64,000 bases of DNA from Hydractinia symbiolongicarpus (Eukaryota > Cnidaria > Hydrozoa > Anthoathecata > Hydractiniidae): the NCBI RefSeq assembly GCF_029227915.1, contig NC_079878.1, positions 16,122,001 through 16,186,000 of the forward strand. Reading direction: 5' to 3'. The notes under the pieces are model-generated. The model did no database searches. It was given only the letters and a program-made list of their open reading frames with translations, and was not told the DNA's origin. The first letter of the stretch is position 1. Each line of letters starts with the position of its first letter. The translations under genes were made by a program, and so were the position numbers. This document shows positions 61,908-64,000 of this stretch, piece by piece.

Positions 61908-64000
61908 TGGTGGAAAGTAAAGTGACTTGAGACGTCGTAGTCTATTAAGAGTGGAAAGGCTAGACCGATTCCCACCTGTCTAACCTCGTCAAAGCACGTG
62001 ATTTACGTGTAAGGCCCTTATTGGGCTGCAAAAGGCCGTATTACTATCTTTAAAAGACTGTGCACGTAGTTGACGCTGTTCTATTGCCACGGCGGAAAGG
62101 AAAAGGACTTGAGACGTCGTAGTTCATTAAGAATGGGAGGACTAGACCGTTCCCCACCTATTTAGGGTCGCAGAAGCACGTGATTTACGTGTAAGGTCCT
62201 TATTAGGCCTGCAAAGGGCGTATTACAATCTTTAAAAGACTGTGCACGTAGTTGACGGTGTTTTATTGCCATGGCGGAGAGGAAAACGCTTTGAGGCGTC
62301 GTAGTCCATTGAGAGTGGAAGGACTAGACCGATCAACATCTATCTAGGCTCGTGGAAACACGTGATTTTTGTGTAAGGTCCTTATTAGGCCTGCAAAGGG
62401 CGCATTACAACCTCTAAAAAACTGTGCACGAAGTTGACGGTGTTCTATTGCCATGGCGGAAAGGAAGTCAACTTGAGGCGTTGCAATCCATTGAGAATGG
62501 AAGGACTAGACCGTTCTCAATCGGTCTAGGCTCGTGCAAGCACGTGATTTACATGCAAGGCCCTTATTAGGCTGTAAAAGGCCGTAATACAATCCTTAGA
62601 AGACTGTGCACGCAGTTGACGGTGTTCTATTGCCATGGTGGAAAGTAAAGTGACTTGAGACGTCGTAGTCTATTGAGAGTGGAAAGGCTAGACCGATTCC
62701 CACCTATTTAGGGTCGCAGAAGCACGTGATTTTCGTGTAAGGCTCTTATTAGGCTCTGAAGGAACGTATTACAGCCTTTAGAAGAATCTGCACGTACTTG
62801 ACAGTGTTCTATGGCTAATGCGGAATGCTAAACAACTTGAGATGTCGTAGTCCATGTAATGTGGTATGGCTAGACCGTTCACCACCTATCTAGGCTCGTG
62901 GGAACACGTGATTCACGTGTAAGGCCCTTACTAGGTTGCAAAAGAACGTATTACAACCTTTAAAAGCCTGTGCACGTAGTTGACGGTGTTTTATTGCCAT
63001 GGCGGAAAGGAAAACGCTTTGAGGCGTCGTAGTCCATTGAGAGTGGAAGGACTAGACCGATCAACATCTATCTAGGCTCGTGGAAACACGTGATTTTTGT
63101 GTAAGGTCCTTATTAGGCCTGCAAAGGGCGTATTACAATCTCTAAAAAACTGTGCACGAAGTTGACGGTGTTCTATTGCCATGGCGGAAAGGAAGTCAAC
63201 TTGAGGCGTTGCAATCCATTGAGAATGGAAGGACTAGACCGTTCTCAATCGGTCTAGGCTCGTGCAAGCACGTGATTTACATGCAAGGCCCTTATTAGGC
63301 TGTAAAAGGCCGTAATACAATCCTTAGAAGACTGTGCACGCAGTTGACGGTGTTCTATGGCCATGGTGGAAAGTAAAGTGACTTGAGACGTCGTAGTCCA
63401 TTGAGAGTGGAAAAGCTAGACCGATTCCTACCTGTCTAACCTCGTCGAAGCACGTGAACTACGTGTAAGGTCCTTTTTAGGCTGCAAAAGACCGTATTAC
63501 AATCTTTAAAAGCCTGTGCACGTATTTGATGGTGTTTTATTGCCATGGCGGAAAGGAAAACGACTTGAAGTGTTGTAATCTATTGAGAGTGAACGGACTA
63601 GACAGATCCCGCCTCTCTAGGCTCGTAGAAGCACGTAGTTTACGTGTAAGGCCCTTATTAGGCTGCACAATGTCGTATTAAAATCTTTAGAAGACTGTGC
63701 CTGTAGTTGAAGTTGTTCTATTGCTATGGCGGAAAGTAAAATGACTTGACACGTCGTATTCCATTGTGAGTGGAAAAGCTAGACCGATTTCCAGCTGTGT
63801 AACCTCGACGAAGCACGTGATTTACGTGTATGGCACTTATTAGGCTGCAAAAGGCCGTATTCCAACCTTTAGAAGACTGTGCACGTAGTTGACGGTGTTC
63901 TGTTGCCATGGCGGAAAGGAAAACGTCTTGATGCGTTGTAATCTATTCACAGTGAAAGGACTAGACCGTTCTCAATCGGTCTAGGCTCGTAGAAGCACGT
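60634..64000 (+). repeat. Block G higher-order repeat, copy 3 (continues past the window)
   Basis: Has an extra five-monomer cassette (60998-61907) compared with copy 2. It then follows 61544-62271 and the 'gcggagagg' unit at 62272, and reaches the 'gctatgg' monomer at 63727. It is cut by the window edge 92 bp into a unit. Confidence 0.8.

Larger units (their letters stand above)
1..64000 (+). repeat. 182-bp satellite tandem array (whole window)
   Basis: One continuous head-to-tail array fills the window. I took the base after 'cca' in the 'ccatgg/ccacgg/ccattcc' boundary motif as monomer position 1. Starts fall at 1, 183, 365, 547, 729, 911, 1093, 1275, 1457 and onward at 182-bp steps, apart from the indels listed separately. 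In total there are 353 units to position 63908 and a 92-bp partial unit after it. All units are in one orientation, and there is no intervening unique DNA, transposon or gene. Fixed landmarks by monomer offset are 'tggcggaaagg' at 1, 'cgtagtccattgaga' at 29, 'ctagaccg' at 53, 'cacgtg' at 88, 'gtgcac' at 153 and 'gttgacggtgtt' at 162. This is typical of a centromeric or heterochromatic satellite in a eukaryote. The family is not recognised, so taxon and centromere function are inference. Confidence 0.98.

Noticed and set aside
544-63909. Recurring minus-strand open frames of 61-64, 77 and 83 codons, many beginning MATEHRQLRAQ or MALEHRQLRAQ
   Set aside because: They start at the ATG within the boundary CCATGG and end about one monomer later. 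The monomer is 182 bp, not a multiple of 3, so each unit shifts the frame and no longer frame is possible. They recur because the DNA repeats. The 83-codon version is produced by the chimeric monomer at 31963 and its copies. No known domain, ribosome site or promoter accompanies them.
1-64000. CRISPR array
   Set aside because: There is regular spacing, but the 'spacers' are themselves repeated variants of one 182-bp monomer. The period is far longer than CRISPR repeat-spacer units, and there are no cas genes.
1-64000. CENP-B box
   Set aside because: I looked for the mammalian core (TTCG, four bases, A, two bases, CGGG) on both strands in typical monomers. 'cttcgtagtcc' and 'cctcgtcgaag' are the nearest but lack the required A and CGGG.
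1-64000. Known satellites: primate alpha satellite and Arabidopsis-type centromere repeat
   Set aside because: The period is 182 bp, not 171 or 178, and the monomer sequence shows none of the recognisable stretches of those families.
1-64000. rRNA spacer (rDNA intergenic) sub-repeats
   Set aside because: No rRNA coding sequence, promoter or terminator cluster is seen, and the array runs for the entire 64 kb with HOR structure, which is longer than usual spacer sub-repeats.
1-64000. Transposon or LTR insertion
   Set aside because: No interval departs from the monomer alignment by more than the 67-bp insertion, and that insertion is itself monomer sequence.
1-64000. Array assembled from inverted blocks
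   Set aside because: Landmark words such as 'gcacgtgattt' and 'gttgacggtg' appear on the plus strand throughout. No stretch shows the reverse-complement monomer.

Overview
The whole 64-kb window is one uninterrupted head-to-tail satellite DNA array with a 182-bp monomer. No gene, RNA gene, transposon, CRISPR array or unique-sequence island was found on either strand. Following the recurrent monomer boundary (the 'ccatgg' at the start of the 'tggcggaaagg' motif) by hand gives 353 successive monomer units plus a 92-bp partial unit at the right edge. Every unit is in the same orientation, and both window edges lie inside the array. The hand arithmetic closes: 353 x 182 bp minus a net 338 bp of small indels accounts for positions 1-63908. 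A non-coding tandem array of this size, monomer length and multi-level organisation suggests a eukaryotic (peri)centromeric or other heterochromatic satellite. I do not recognise the monomer, so I cannot name the organism. It does not look like primate alpha satellite (171 bp), and I see no mammalian CENP-B box.

Layout: several sequence subtypes of the monomer are arranged in higher-order repeats (HORs), and most HOR copies are nearly identical. Block A (1-5329 and 5330-9307, with partial copies at 13610-15826 and 20895-22512) is marked by a 249-bp unit carrying a 67-bp internal duplication. Block B (9386-13488 and 16246-21076) is a larger HOR marked by a 47-bp junction deletion and a 162-bp unit. 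Block C is a clean tandem duplication of 3442 bp (22580-26021 and 26022-29463). Block D is four tandem copies of a 21- to 26-monomer HOR (29464-34145, 34146-38282, 38283-42055, 42056-46010), followed by the truncated start of a fifth copy. Block E (about 46390-52630) is a 3.2-kb HOR present twice and ends in a three-monomer tandem duplication. Block G (about 53069-64000) is a more diverged HOR of about 3.3-4.2 kb in three copies. It contains the most degenerate monomers of the window (54826-55542) and runs of a 910-bp five-monomer cassette.

How the array evolves: shared indels and substitutions make it possible to order events in part (for example, D1 is distinct from D2+D3+D4, and D3 and D4 share a replaced start). 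The pattern is what unequal exchange and gene conversion produce. Within the monomer, two dyad-symmetric elements stand out: an 8-bp-arm hairpin at offsets 53-76 in one subtype, and a paired CACGT/ACGTG dyad at offsets 88-102. CpG is not depleted. The short open frames that exist are by-products of the repeat: 182 is not a multiple of 3, so no frame stays open for much more than one monomer. I found no sign of a new multi-gene system. The interest lies in the satellite architecture.
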